64,000 bases of DNA from NCBI GenBank assembly GCA_905250025.1, contig CAJNOJ010000210.1, positions 120,275 to 184,274 of the forward strand, in the 5' to 3' direction. The DNA is from Adineta ricciae (taxonomy: Eukaryota; Rotifera; Eurotatoria; Adinetida; Adinetidae). Of the stretch, positions 38,419-51,293 are shown piece by piece. The notes beneath the pieces were generated by a model. The model searched no databases, was not told the origin of the DNA, and was given only the letters and a program-made list of their open reading frames with translations. The position numbers and the translations under genes were made by a program. The number at the start of each line of letters is the position of its first letter. Within the stretch, counting starts at the first letter, position 1.

Positions 38419-40801
38419 ATGGCAGTGCAGTTACCCTGCGGCAATCGTAATTTTCTATTTATGGCAACGTCTATATCAATCAGCTGTTTTCTTCTATGGG
38501 CAATTTTCAACCAGGTAAGGTTATTTCTCGGAGTATTTCCAAAACAAAGTTTTTCGTTGCTAGTTTGAAGAATGAAATGTATTTTTACGGTTTCTTCTTC
38601 TAGACGAATTCAGCAACCATTGGAAGAAGCACAACGATGAAAAGTCAGGAAGCTATGCGACAAGGTGATGCGGGTGGAGTTTATATCCCGAGAAATTATG
38701 GAAATGAACTGTCAGATTTACATTATGGGATAGTTATTGATTGTGGAAGTAGTGGATCACGATTGTATATATATGTTTGGCCAGATCATTCAGGAAATCC
38801 AAATGAATTATTACAAATAAAACAACTGTTGGATCGTGAAGGTGCACCAGTAGTGAAAAAGATCGAACCGGGTAGATTATCGATTAGAGATAGATGGTAG
38901 AAATAAGTTTTTCTTTGATTAGGACTTTCATCGATGGCAGATACACCGACGAATGCGACTGAATACTTGAAATCACTGTTAGGTATGCATTCTTTCGAAT
39001 AGAATTCACAAATGAACGATGATGAATCAATTTTTCTTGAAGATTTTGCTGCAGAAAAGATTCCACCAAAGAAGCATTCCGATACGCCTTGTAAATATCA
39101 TTGAAATCCTTTCTTTTTTATTTATTGATACATTTGCTATTTAGTATACATTCTTGCCACAGCTGGTATGCGTTTTTTATCACAGGAGTACGAGTCTCTT
39201 GCGCTTTGGAAATTTATTGACTTCGTCTCTTTGTTGTTTTTTAGGAAACAGAAGCGTATAATTGCCGATCTGTTCAATGATACCGTTCGTGATTATAATT
39301 TTCTCATCGAAAAAACGCATATTCAAGTGATCACGGGTCAGTTTGAAGGAATTTACAGTTGGATAGCAATAAACTACGTTCTCGGTCGGTTTCAACGTAA
39401 TAATACAAATGTACAACGTCAATCAACTGTTGGGATTCTTGATATGGGTGGTGCATCTGCACAAATTGCCTGTATGTTTCTGTGGATTTCATGACAAAAG
39501 AAAATTTTCCTCTTTTTCTCTTCGTTTTTAGTCGAGGTTGCAGACAATGTAAGTTTTAATTACTTGGAGTATTTTTTTCTCATCTTCAATTTATTTTCAG
39601 ACGCCAGTAGTTGGCGAAGAAATCGCAGAGTTCCATTTGGATTATGATGAACGTCAAGAGTCACTGAAATATAAAATATACGTGACCACATTTCTTGGTT
39701 ATGGTGTCAATAAAGTCTATGAAAAGTATATCGATCGTATCGTGCAAATCGCTATGAAGTAAAAGCAGTTAAAGCTGTATATTCGATCGTAATTTCTTTT
39801 TCTAATCCAGATCCTCGACAGAAGATCAATCTCATCTTGAAATCAATGATGCTGATTGTTTGCCTCGTGGATTTTCAACTAATGTCACAAAAAGTAATAT
39901 CAGCGTCAAAATCACTGGTGAAGGTGACTTCGCGAACTGTTCAAAGCATCTAGTCTCATTACTCAACCTAAACGCGACGTGTCTAAGAAAACCATGCTCT
40001 TTCAATGGAGTCTATCAACCCTCGATTAACTATACCTCACAAGATTTCTACGGATTCTCGGAATTTTGGTATACAATGCAAGGTTGGAACGAACTTTTCT
40101 CCATTGAAGTGAGTTTTGATTTGTATTCTAGATGTTCTCAAGATCGGTGGTCCCTATGCGCGGTTAACTTTTCTCAATGCATCAATAGTAAGTCAAATCG
40201 ATGTTTTTTTCACTTCGTGAAACAACGATCATTCTTTTAGAACTATTGTAACGCAAATTGGAATGATATCAAACAATGGTATGATAAGAAAATGTTTTCG
40301 GAGGCGAATCTCAATCGATTAATGTGAGTTGATTTCGATGTTTCATCGATGATAGATGACATAGCTAACAATTCTAGGTCACAATGTTTCAAATCTGCTT
40401 GGCTTTATGCATTTCTTCACGATGGTCTCAAATTTCCCGTTAATTATCAACGTCTACGTTCAGCTTCACTTGTGAACAACAACGACGTTCAATGGACACT
40501 TGGCGCCATGATTTATAAAACTCGCTTTTATCCATTAAAATCTATCAATCGAACGAAGGTCTCCATCGATCATTATGAAACATATCGGCAACCTCGAATA
40601 TTATTTATTCTTTTATGTATGATACTGACAATATGTTTATTCCTATATGCTCCACAGAGAATTCGTTTTTTTCTCTCACGTCGTACAAATCTTCAATCTC
40701 AGTCGAATGACTTTAATCATCGTTATCAATTATTAAAATCATTTAGTACCGATGATCTTCCCGCAGCAGCATCCTATTCTGCAAATATCAAAGCGTGTTA
40801 G
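38419..40801 (+). CDS. ENTPD4: ENTPD4/7-type intracellular nucleoside di/triphosphatase (apyrase)
   Basis: Type of ectonucleotidase found in Golgi, lysosome or vesicle membranes that hydrolyses UDP and other nucleotides in the lumen. Exons: 38419-38514, 38604-38871, 38923-38982, 39043-39090, 39145-39187, 39245-39471, 39532-39548, 39601-39758, 39811-40082, 40132-40187, 40241-40323, 40378-40801, giving 583 aa. Apyrase conserved regions are in order: VIDCGSSGSRLYIYVW (ACR1), LATAGMRFLS (ACR2), GQFEGIYSWIAINYVLGRF (ACR3), GILDMGGASAQIAF (ACR4) and FYGFSEFWYT (ACR5). SQCFKSAWLYAFLHDG and DVQWTLGAMIYKTRFYPL mark the ENTPD4/7 branch. A hydrophobic N-terminal segment and a second membrane span near the C-terminus (RILFILLCMILTICLFLY) give the two-pass topology. 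Two in-frame ATGs (38419, 38461) are possible starts. One exon is only 17 nt. Which of ENTPD4 or ENTPD7 it matches is not resolved. Confidence 0.93.
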
Positions 40802-41268
40802 ATTTTTCCGCTTTCGTTGTGTTTCCGATTATTTTCTAAATATTTATATCGTCATGTTTGAACTTTCTCTAACTCAATAAATCAGTAAGATGACTATCTG
40901 TGTTACGAAGCGAACTTTTCATTTACGCTTTTGTTTACGTAAAAGTAACGAGTACGAAGATCGCTGGCATTCAAATGTGCACTTATCTACTTTAGTTAAA
41001 AAGCGTTTTTATTTATATGACGTGTACATAGAAACGTGATATATTGTTTACTTTTGACTCTTTTGCATTAACAATGAAAACGATCGAGATGAGCAATTTT
41101 TCTTGCATTTTCAATGAAGAGAAACGAGTCGATCAAGAGAGTTGATGTATATATATATAAAATAAAATAGAAAAAGATAATACAAGCAACAAATGAAGAT
41201 TGAAATTCTTTCGTTTTCATAAGTCCGATGAAGAGAAAAAAAATCTATGAGCGGAAGTGAGAAAAGAT
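40802..41268. other. Convergent spacer between ENTPD4/7-like gene and ODF3
   Basis: Contains both 3' ends, with AATAAA at 40876-40881 on the plus strand as the likely apyrase poly(A) signal. A (TA)n run lies near 41149. No gene recognised. Confidence 0.45.
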
Positions 41269-42195
41269 CTATTCTTTGACTTCGACGATCAATGGCGCTT
41301 CGTATAAGGAATGTCGAATACCAAATGAATAACCAGGTGCTTGTTGCTTGTGAAGCCAAACTTTTTCAGGTGAATACTTTCCTGGTCCTGGCTTTTGTGT
41401 TGTATCACCAGGCATTTCATTTCGAGCAATCATACTGTAATGAGGTGGTTCTTGTTTGTAAATACCAGGTTTTGTGACACTGTATGCACCTGAAAGATAG
41501 GTGGAGATAGGAAAAAGATATTAGAGAGAGAAAGTTCCTATTTACCAGGGCCCGGTGTTCGTTGTAAATCTTCATCAAAACCACCACGTTTACTTCTTCC
41601 GGTCATAGAATAGATTGGTGCTTGTTTCTTCACACTTTGAACTGTTTTACCCGTCATTCCCGGCAAACCGTACGCATTTGGTGCTAAATATGCATAAATA
41701 TAGACGCGAGACACAAGTTCGCACGAAAATACCTGGTGTATTGTCGAGTCCGTAAGCTTTATGACGTGTACCAAATGAGTAGGAGGGTGGTGATTGAAAA
41801 ACAGTTTTCATTGGTCCTTTTTCTTCGGGTTTATATGCGCCTGGTCCTAATCATCATACCAAATAATTCAAAACAGTCTTAAAAAACATCGAGTGATTCT
41901 CACCTGGGACACGATCACCTTTGAGGTCACCACGGCGAGCATAGAGTGAATATTGTGGTGTGCCATCTTTACCCGTTCGAGAAATTCTTGGATTTGGAAA
42001 GTAGCATGGGCCAGGTGATGACTCGTCTTTATATTTACCATGTCGAAGACCAAACGAATATGCTGGTTGTTTATTATGGACCGAACGTGGATCATGGAAG
42101 CTACTACCAACAAGACCTGGTAAGAGATAAACTGGACCCGGTGTTGAATTCATGGCTGAAATGGGACCGCGTGGTTTGGTTTCGGTGTACACCAT
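41269..42195 (-). CDS. ODF3: ODF3/CIMAP1-like SHIPPO-repeat protein
   Basis: Ciliary/sperm-tail microtubule-associated protein. Exons 42195-41904, 41846-41733, 41683-41546, 41489-41269 give 254 aa, the length of human ODF3. It opens with PRGPISAMNSTPGPVYLLPG, the conserved ODF3 N-terminus, and then has a series of STPGPxxY-type repeats: SSPGPCYFPNP, VPGPGAYKPEE, NTPG-APNAYGLPG, RTPGPGAYSVT and KPGPGKYSPEKV. Further conserved points are RISRTGKDGTPQYSL and GRSKRGGFDEDLQRTPGPG. The end (APGYSFGIRHSLYEAPLIVE) matches the family C-terminus. The first ATG in frame is used. It neighbours ARMC4, CCDC57 and CCDC92, all cilium- or centriole-related. Confidence 0.94.
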
Positions 42196-43032
42196 CTTGT
42201 CAGGTCAATAATCTGCAAGAGAAAAAATTTGAATGTAATTCTTTCAATAAGAAATCAGTTGTTTAAAAGAAACTTTTCTTCTCTACTCTTTCTCGCATCT
42301 ATCCACGTTCATAATGTAAACGTTTTCTACTTATGTTTGGTCTCTTATCAACGTGTGGGTGACAACAGACAATGGGAGCCTTGACGCCCGAGACAACAAA
42401 GGAGTATCGGAAAAAAATCGTTTCTTTTTTTTGTGCATGTACGTGCGTGCGTGCGTGCGTATGTGCTTCAACATCTGAAAAGAAAGAGAAAACAAGTAAG
42501 TTTTGAATCAATCAACGCAACAGTCTTTTGTTTCTCTTCTTCTCACCCTTGTTTCAATGTTACTTTTCTTTCATTCAATGATAAAGAGAAAGCAAAAAAA
42601 AATTGAAATCATGCTATTGTTGTTATGGTTGTCACTATTCGTTTCATTCTTTTGTTGGTGTCTATGTGATCGATAGAATTGTTAGTGAGAAGAAATCAAC
42701 TGAAGTGCAATCTGAGACTAAGTTACAAACCATGTATGTTTATTTGATTTACACGCTTTTCTCTTAATGAATTGATCAAACGGAACAATGAAGGATTAAA
42801 TAAACAAACAGCGTTCCATAGCAACGAGATTTTAACTAAATACTCTGTTTTAGAATAATTTACATTGAAATTCGATATTGATCGATTATATGCGAATAAA
42901 GAATTCTTTCGTTTTAAGTTGTGAAAACATGAGATGATTTATTCGTTTATAAATAAATGTGCAATCGAAGCAAAAAAAGAGAAGAAAAAAGATTGTCGAT
43001 TTTCACTGTTCGTTAAAAACTTGTCAAAAAAT
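42196..43032. other. Spacer between ODF3 and ARMC4
   Basis: Holds the ODF3 promoter and the ARMC4 3' UTR. A short GTGC-type microsatellite lies at 42441-42460. No coding exon recognised. Confidence 0.4.
42441..42460. repeat. (GTGC)n microsatellite
   Basis: About four to five tandem CGTG/GTGC units upstream of ODF3. No function assigned. Confidence 0.7.
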
Positions 43033-45767
43033 TTAACCATTTCGTGATTTTTCATTAGCCAAGGCTAAGCGACGAATGTAGGAAATACAAATAGCAGCAT
43101 TTTCTTGAAGAACATCATCTTTCGAGCCAACCATATCCATTAAAATCTAAAATCAGATTGAAATGAAAAGAAAAGATTCGTTCGAATCAGCCAACACATA
43201 CGCGAACTACACCAGCGTCATGCATTGTCACACAATTATTGGGATTTTTTGATAGTTGATGTAAGGCTTTAGCAGTTGCTCGATGAACATTCGGATCAGA
43301 TGAGCGGAGATATTTGACAAGTGGAGCAACGGCTTGATTCTCTCCAAACGCTTGTCGATTGTTTCCCCATTTACAACATTCAGCGATGGCTTCTGCTAAA
43401 TATCGACGAAGAATATCTTCATGCTGAATAAGAAAAAGAATTTCTAGTTGAGTCAAGCGAATGAATTCGATACTTACTCGATTTACTAAATTGGATAACA
43501 GTTTAACAACGCCATGATCGGTAATAACAGCAAGATTCTCTTCGTCTTTGGCTATTTCAGCAATAGCGGCACAGCTGCTTGCTAAAACTTGCACATCTTT
43601 GGATTTTAATAATGAAACAATCAATTCCAGACCACCGACGAAACTTCGTACCAATTCACCCGATTCCTGGAAAGGAGAATCGATTATCAAAGCAAAAAAG
43701 ATGTGTGTAGCGTCGAACAAACTTTGATGTTTTTCACACACGGTGAAATCGCCCATGCTGCTGCAGCTTCCACACGTGGATCGGGATTTTTCAAAAGCGA
43801 CCAAAGTAATCGGACGCCATCCTGTCGATCAATCATTCTAAAAAAGCTCTTCGTCAATGAGAAAATGAGATAAGAAGAAAACCTACTGAATACTATCGAG
43901 ATCTTCAGCACATTGACGTAAAGCAGTGCAAGTGTTAACTAACAGATCAGGATTCGTTGTTGTTAAGAGATTGATCAATGAGGGAATACCACCCGCTTTA
44001 CGAATCGTTACTCGGTTTTCAGATTCTTTCGCACATTCAGCTAAGGCACCAACTACATTCACTAGAACTTCTTCCGGTTGATTGGTAAGCAGTTGAACAA
44101 GCGCTTCAAGTGTTCGAAACTCCTGAAATTGTATAATATTCTATAGAAAAATCAGACAGTTAATTGATAAATTGACGAAGAAGGTTTAATCGCACTTCAG
44201 GAGATATCGCACATTTCCAAATAGCACCCGTCGCTGCTGCTAATAATGGTTTATTATCAGTTTTTTGTAAAAGATCATGTAACGGACGAAGACCCATATA
44301 TCGACGCACTAAATTTCGAATTTCTTTATCTTCCGCGCACTAAATGCAAAACAAATCGATTTCACCATTTCTCATCCAAAGAATCAAACCTTAAAAATCG
44401 CACTAGCACAATGTTTCTTCAAATCATCGTTCGCGCTTAGTAAATTCTTCACTAAATCTGGAATCATTTCGCGTACAGCAGTTCGATAAGTTTGCTAAAA
44501 AAAGAAACATTTTCATATGTATAAAGATAAAACGTCTCAATCAATTACATCCGTAGCACATTCTTCGATGATTCCTGCTACAGGAATAAGCATATTATCA
44601 TTTGAACTTTTCAATAATTTGGCCAGCAATGGAATAACACCAGCTTGTTGCATGGCATGTTTATTTCGATTCGAACGACTTAAACTCCACAGAGCTAAGG
44701 CACCGGCACGAGCTATTTCGATGTTTTTTGCATTCTCAGTACTTGTCATGTAACTGCTGGATCCATGAACAGGGACTGTAGCGCTTTCCAGAAGTGCAAC
44801 CTAAAACATGTCCATCGAATGATTCTTCGTTGTTTGATTTTGTACGAAATTTACCAAGCGTCGAATGCCATCGTTTTGTCGTACAACTCGTCGTGCGCGC
44901 TTGAACTTTGCGACATGAGCTGAAAATCAATTAGATGAGAAATCATCGAACTTAAGGTAAATACTTACCAATGGTTTCAGCTGCAAGACACTTTACATCT
45001 TTTTCCGGTTCATCCAACAATTTAACCATGGTTTGTAAACCACCCAGATCGGCAATGTTTCGACGAATATGTTTATTATTGGAGATTTCTTTTAGAATAT
45101 GTAATGAACCGATCTGAACAAAAGAAAGAGATTCCCACTGAGATAAATCCTTTGAATGAATGTTTACTTTGCATTCAAGATCATCTGTTTCCAAGAGATT
45201 AACAAGTACTTCGAGGCCACCTACATCACGAATAGCTATTTGACATGTTTCAACAGATAAATTGAAGTCACGAATCGATGACAAGGCAATAACCGTCGCC
45301 GTTGGATTTCCACCTTTGAGATATTTAACTAAACGTTGGATTTGCCAATATTCGGGCGGCAAATCCGCTTGATCAGGTCGTGCTCGTTCTAAGACTTCAT
45401 CGTCTTCTTCATCATCTTCTTCACTAGACAGATCCAGTTCATAGTTCGTATGTCCCGTTCGTCGGCTACGATCTGTATGGTGACCTAAACGTGAATTATT
45501 TCTTCGATCGGAGCCACCGCTTTTCGACAAGGCCGTATGTTCTCTTCTCAAGGCACTACGACTAAAAGAATAATCAATAACTAACTAAACAAAAATCAAG
45601 GTTTCATTTGATCTTACTCAGTAACTAATATCTCCCAATCCCGAGAGGCTAATAATGCTTTCTGTTGATGTTTTTCGCTTGCTGAGTTATCTAGATCAAT
45701 TAAAATGCAAAATAGAAACTAATTTTCTCAACAAACTGATAATATAACCTGCTGCTGTTGATGACAT
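43033..45767 (-). CDS. ODAD2: ARMC4/ODAD2-like outer dynein arm docking protein, short N-terminus
   Basis: Armadillo-repeat protein needed to dock outer dynein arms on ciliary doublets. Thirteen exons: 45767-45749, 45690-45618, 45561-45168, 45113-44969, 44919-44855, 44800-44549, 44494-44390, 44339-44196, 44122-43887, 43837-43723, 43666-43478, 43423-43202, 43146-43033, giving 690 aa in phase. The ARM array is co-linear with human ARMC4: [136 protein letters not shown] and [16 protein letters not shown]. Only about 125 residues (RRT/EDD-rich) precede the repeats, against several hundred in human (about 1044 aa in total), so the N-terminal region is absent or in unseen upstream exons. Divergent from CCDC57 across 316 bp. 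Confidence 0.93.
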
Positions 45768-46083
45768 CGTTTTTCTTCTCTAATCGATTTGTAAACCACT
45801 TAGAAGCATTTCAAGTCGATACCATCATTTAAGTTTTGCATCTTCCGTAGCTAAGCAACTTAATTGCTACAATTAGATTTCTTTCAATTAATTAATGAAC
45901 AATTTCTTCAACGACAGAGTCGAATTTGCCTTGACTTTTTCAATAAAAAAACGATCTAGGTATTAGATATCCTGAGCACTAATGCACTTCTTTGCACCTT
46001 CGTCGTTGCTTGACAACGGTGAATTCTAATGGCAGAATGGAAGAGTTCGAGTTGGTCAAAAATGACTTGTGATTGACTTCGAT
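45768..46083. promoter_or_regulatory. Divergent spacer shared by ARMC4 and CCDC57
   Basis: A 316-bp region between two start codons pointing apart, so it is a short bidirectional promoter region for two cilium/centriole genes. It contains two TAGCAAC-type segments (for example gtagctaagcaac near 45848 and cttgacaacgg near 46009). I cannot confirm an RFX X-box by eye. Confidence 0.4.
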
Positions 46084-49000
46084 ATGGATGATCAGACTTT
46101 AAAACAACTTGCTTTACAAAAAGAAAAGGAATGGTTAGGTGTTATGCAAGAACGGTATTGACACAGTCCGACAAAGAAAAATCTTTATCTGAAAACTTTT
46201 CTGTTTTAGACTCGTCGCATTAGAAGCAACAGTTGAACATAAAGATCAACAAATCGGCGAATTGAATCAGAAGTATACTCGTCTATCAGAAGACTTCAAA
46301 TATAATCTAAAACTCATCGATGATCGTGATAAAGAACTAGCGACATTTGATAATCGTTTCAAAGGTTTGTTGTTGAATCATTCGGATTGCTTTGCATTGT
46401 GATTTGTTTTTGGATTAGAATTGAAAAAAGTTTTAAATGAGAAGAACAGCGAAATCTCCGAATTGAAAATCGTCAATGATCAACTGTATCAATTGAAGAA
46501 ACAAATCGAAGCACAAATTGATGAAGAGAAGAAGCATTTTCTTCATCGTTTATCAATCAAAGAAAAAGATTTAGGAAGCTACAAGCAACAATGCGATCAA
46601 ATTCTGCAAACTGAACGCGAACAATTGGAACAAGAACGTCGAGCAATCAACCGTCGATTAACTGAGTTGGAAAACGAACTGGAACGACAACGAAGAGAAT
46701 TGACGAATGAATTCGAAACTCAGACAAAAAAATTTGAATTCGATTGGAAAAGAAAATACGATGATGTGAACAACTTGCAATTAGCCAGTGAACTCAAAGT
46801 ACAAAATTGAATAACTTCAGTTCTTTTTTTCTCAAAGACATTGTTTTTAGAGTAAATTGTTATTGGAAGAGATAGAACAACACTTGCAAACAATTCGTCA
46901 GTTGGAATTGAATAAAACTGAATCGATGGAACGAATCAAAACATTGGAGAAGTTAGTCAAGGAACAAGAATGGCAATTGCACGAACAGGAAGCAGTGAAA
47001 AATGCCAGGTGAGTGACGAGATCGAATGAATATGATATGTGGATAAGAATTTGATTTGTAGAATAAAAGAACTGGAATCGAAATGTAACAATGTCGATGG
47101 AAGACTTCAGGAACGAGAAGACGATTACAGTCGAAAGTAAATACTGAGTTTTGTGATTGATCATTACGATGTGTTCCTTAGATACAGTGAGCTCGATCGA
47201 TTATTACGGGAAAAAGAAGTGAAGCTCGAGCAATTCAAGGAAAGTTATCAAGAACTCGAAGGTAAATGGGAAAGTTTGAATGAACAATGTTTTCAATTAC
47301 GACAACAATTGAATGAAAAACAACGTGAACATGAACATCTCATTCGAGACAAAGATACTGAACTGTCAAAGTAAAAACACCCAGCGCCATGTGATATCCA
47401 TTTCGTGCGATTTAGTTTACAAGATGAAATCAACCGGATTAAAAAACAATGGAACCATCAATTAACGCAAATTAGTAAAGAACATGCCAATGAGAATATC
47501 GAACATCGTGCTTTGCAGGAAGAATGTGATACGTTGAAAGGCGAATTGAAAATTAAAGATAATCACATCAATCGGTAGGAGAAAATCGAATGTAATGGGT
47601 CAGGCGAGATTTGAAGAGTTTTAGGTATAAAAAAGAATTAGAAGATGCGTTAGATCGAGAAAGAGCATTGGAAGAAGCGAAGGTCCAATTAGATTTTGAT
47701 TGGCAAAAGAAATTCGAACAAAATCAAAGACAAGAATATCATAAATCAGAAGATTTGATCGAAAAAATCTCCAGCGCGCACGAACAGGTACTTGTCTTTC
47801 CGCTTACTTCCTTTTCAACTTCATAATTTCCGATGTTTAGTCAATTGCTCAAGTGAAAAAACTCGAAAACGATCTCAAGTTCAAAGACGATCTGCTCAAA
47901 GCATACAGCAACCAATACAAATCAGTAAATCTCCTCTTCTGAACTTAACAATGGTTTCTATTTGATTTTTCCGAAATAGAATGGCGGTGATGGCGATGCT
48001 TTAGTTGTCCTACAACGTGAAAACGAAAATCTTCGATCAGTTATCACCCAAATGCGACAACAAATGGAAGCATTGATGAACGATTTACCGGGCCAGACGA
48101 CGTCAGGACAACCGAGTTTAGTGACTGAATTGCAAACGGAAAACCAAACATTACGTCAACAAAATCGAGATTTGATCACCCGACTGGACTCCCGACATTC
48201 AAATGTCGATGTTGATCATACAGTTGTCAATAACGAATTGAAGAAGAATCCACAATTGAACAGTTACGTTCAATCGTTGAACAATACTGTTGGTAATGAT
48301 TAATGGAAGTTTTTGATAGAAAGAAAAACGCTTTTTTTCGTAGCGGCACTTCGCACGGAAAAGATGCAATTGGTGTCTCAAGTGAGAAAACTAGAGGGTC
48401 GATTGATTCAAATCGAGAAAAACCACGATAATTTTCAACGCGAGGTAAATTTTGATCATTTGTCGATGGAAATCATTTTCCGCTTTCGATTAGTTACGAT
48501 CGAGACAATCCCGGATCGATCAATTAACATATCAACTAAATACCGATGAACGTCGGCATCAAACAGAACTGACGAGTATCAAACAAAAAATGAGCGATCT
48601 CGAAGTACATTTATTAGAAACAAGACGCGAAGCAGACGAATATCAGAAATCGATCATCGAAAGAAACGCTGATGTTGCTGAATTAGAACGAAAAGTAGAG
48701 TGCTTTACAAAAATGTAATTTAGGAAACGCATTCGATGATATTTAGTTAAGTGAAGCTAAACTAGAATTAGCTGGTCGTACTCCACTTTTCAATTACGGT
48801 GGTCAGGAAATTCTCATTCAACAACTTCAAGATGAAATTGAGCGATTGACAAAAAAATATGCTGGTTTGGATCTTCTTTCAAAGTTGTTTGACCACTCTG
48901 CTTGTTCTTTTCTCAGATGTTCGACCGAAATTAACTAATGACGATAATGGGATTGATGTGTCACAAGTTCTTCTTCAACAAGAAAATGATCAACTAAAAC

Positions 49001-49807
49001 GACGATTAGAACAGTCGAATATTCGGATTCAAACATTAATTCGTGACAAAGAACGTTTGCTTGAAATCAGCAATCATTTACGGTCACAATTGAATCATCG
49101 CGAAGGTACTTTGTTTGAAAGGAAACTCATCATCGATGTCTTGATTTGTGAAAATAGATGAACCAGTATTGATCAAACGTCCACAGATCGTTGACACAAT
49201 TCCAACAAATCAACGCTCGAATGTTTCAAATTCTCCTAAAAGAGATGTCGTCAACCTTGAAAACAAACTTCAACGACTCGAGCAACTTCAGTATGCTTTA
49301 ACAAAACAAGTGAAGTGCTTTGTTTTCAATCATAAATAACTTCTCTTTTCTCTACTTTCTTTGTTGGCAGGAGTTAGAAAATCGCAAAAGAGCACATCTA
49401 CTAGCCAATGAGCTGCAACAACAAAGACCTATAAGTGCGCCTGAAAAATCCGAAAGTAAATCCATCAGATCATTTCAATCTGCTCCTTCCTCATCGTTAT
49501 CTATAGATCCATTGATGGAAAGCGATAACACCGTAACGACGATAGCTTCAGAAAACATTCGCGATCTATGGAAAGTTCTCGACAACACACCTGGCAAAGG
49601 ACCATCGATAGCGAGTAAGATTTTCAGCATAGTTTCGATTGTTTTATAGTGTAATTTTACATAGAATCATCGACAATAAACATCAATGCACAACGAAAAG
49701 CATTGACAGCGCGTACGACGAGAACATCGAATCCTACACGGGGTGGAGCAAGAGGAGGCGTAACCACTCGTACAAAAGTTCGCAATTGGAATTCTCGCGA
49801 TGATTGA
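46084..49807 (+). CDS. CCDC57: CCDC57-like coiled-coil centriolar protein
   Basis: Seventeen exons: 46084-46154, 46210-46364, 46419-46798, 46851-47008, 47062-47136, 47182-47370, 47416-47574, 47625-47787, 47841-47924, 47980-48292, 48344-48444, 48494-48694, 48747-48864, 48917-49105, 49158-49309, 49371-49614, 49665-49807, giving 964 aa in phase. Nearly the whole chain is heptad-rich, Glu/Lys/Gln/Leu-dominated coiled coil. The N-terminus identifies the family: LALQKEKEWLGVMQERLVAL and LSEDFKYNLKLIDDRDKELA correspond to human CCDC57 (EDFVYNLQVLEERDLELE), followed by a matching ASELKSKLLLEEIE block. In vertebrates it acts in centriole duplication, centriolar satellites and microtubule organisation. 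The C-terminus is less conserved, with a short R/G-rich patch (TRGGARGG). Because coiled coils match each other by composition, the N-terminal match carries the assignment. Confidence 0.85.
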
Positions 49808-50032
49808 ATGTCTTTATTTCAATTGCTATCGAATTTGAATGTCAGATAAATTAGGATTATTTTTCACAATGTCTCCCTTTTCTTAGTATTATTAGACATG
49901 AACCCGTTCGTTTTTGCGTATTTTACAATCTAAAATGTGTTTATATGTAATAATTAGTGTTGAACACGATAAAGAGATGAAAATTACCCAGTCGCAAGGT
50001 CGATTGTCTCCTGCATTCTAGATTTTGAAACA

Positions 50033-51048
50033 ATGTCGGACATGATATCCGATCCGGCGCAAACGATCACTCTCGCTCAACGACTTCACAGTGCGGAGAA
50101 ATCGATTGAATTCATTCAGCGTGAACATGCATCCACTTTGACCAATCTTCACGAAGAAATCGCTAAATGGCAACAAAAATGCAGTGGTTTGTCTCATCTC
50201 AAACATCATCTCCTTCACTATCATCATCTTTCTAGATCTTACTTTTCAAGTAGCAATCGGTGGCGGTACTGTACTGACAACATCAGATGATGGTAAACCT
50301 TAACCGAATATGAACTCGTTCGATTTCGAATGTTATTGTAGGTAAACTTCAATCGACAATCAAACAGCTTGAACGCGAAATTCATGAATGCAAAGAAACA
50401 GTTAAACATTTGAACACACTTTTAGAAGAGAAAGAAAAAGTCATACAGGATTACAAAAGTCGTCTACTTGTAAGTGAACGAAATCATACGCTTGATTTGC
50501 GGTTAGAAACTGATAAACAACGAGAATTGAAAATCGAGCTTGAAAAACGTTCGACATTGATCGCGCAGTTGACCAATCAATTACATAGAGAGAAACAACA
50601 TCAACAGCAGTTACAAACTCGAACACGGCTGGGAAAAGTTATTCTACCGAATAAACCCGCGAAACTTCAACATATCGATATTTCTCATCCAATACAGCGT
50701 CCGCCATCAATCAAACACGTGTCCAACCGTTCGTCATCGCTTCATCGTGATCACACGAGTCCGGAAACAGATTCAACGAAACTTTTATTTGTTAACCGAC
50801 GCGCCCCAACACCACCGCAACAACTACGCCCAATATCAGCCAAAAGTGTTGAATTTGAAAAAGAGCAAATATTTACTAACCGACAGCGACAATTACTCAA
50901 TGATTGTGCGGAAAATACCGAAGCATATCGACGCTCGCCAACCAAATCGGCAATAAAATTACAACCAATTTTACCTCCGATCATGAATCGAAATTCGCCA
51001 TTGAAAACTCTAGCGACAACTCCGTTTCAACAAGAGGGTGAAGTTTAG
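50033..51048 (+). CDS. CCDC92: CCDC92-like centriolar coiled-coil protein
   Basis: Exons 50033-50186, 50236-50292, 50342-51048 give 305 aa. The N-terminal motif LHSAEKSIEFIQREHASTLT followed by NLHEEIAKWQQKCSDLTFQ aligns with human CCDC92 (LHSAQKNLLFLQREHANTLK). A second coiled coil ends with KRSTLIAQLTNQLHREKQ, matching the human ASTIAYLTSQLHAAKKK. The C-terminal half is disordered, Pro/Ser/Arg-rich, with short conserved-looking APTPPQQLRPISAKS and LQPILPPI stretches. Human CCDC92 sits at the centriole/ciliary base and binds CEP164. It lies only 225 bp after CCDC57 on the same strand, so co-expression or operonic processing is possible. Confidence 0.88.
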
Positions 51049-51293
51049 TGGATTTTTTAAATATATTTGCTTGATATTTTAGTTCTGTGGTACATAAAAA
51101 TATATGATCAAACGAACAATTTATTCTAAGTCTCTTATGTTCTGGTTTTTTCTTTGTAAAATTATTTTTTTTTGTCTTACTGTTTTGCGAATTTGAATAA
51201 ATACATGACTTTCGAGAATATTTTATCGAATCTTCATATTACAATAAAAAAAATCAATTAAAATCGTTCGTTCTCTTGTCATCTCGAATGTGT

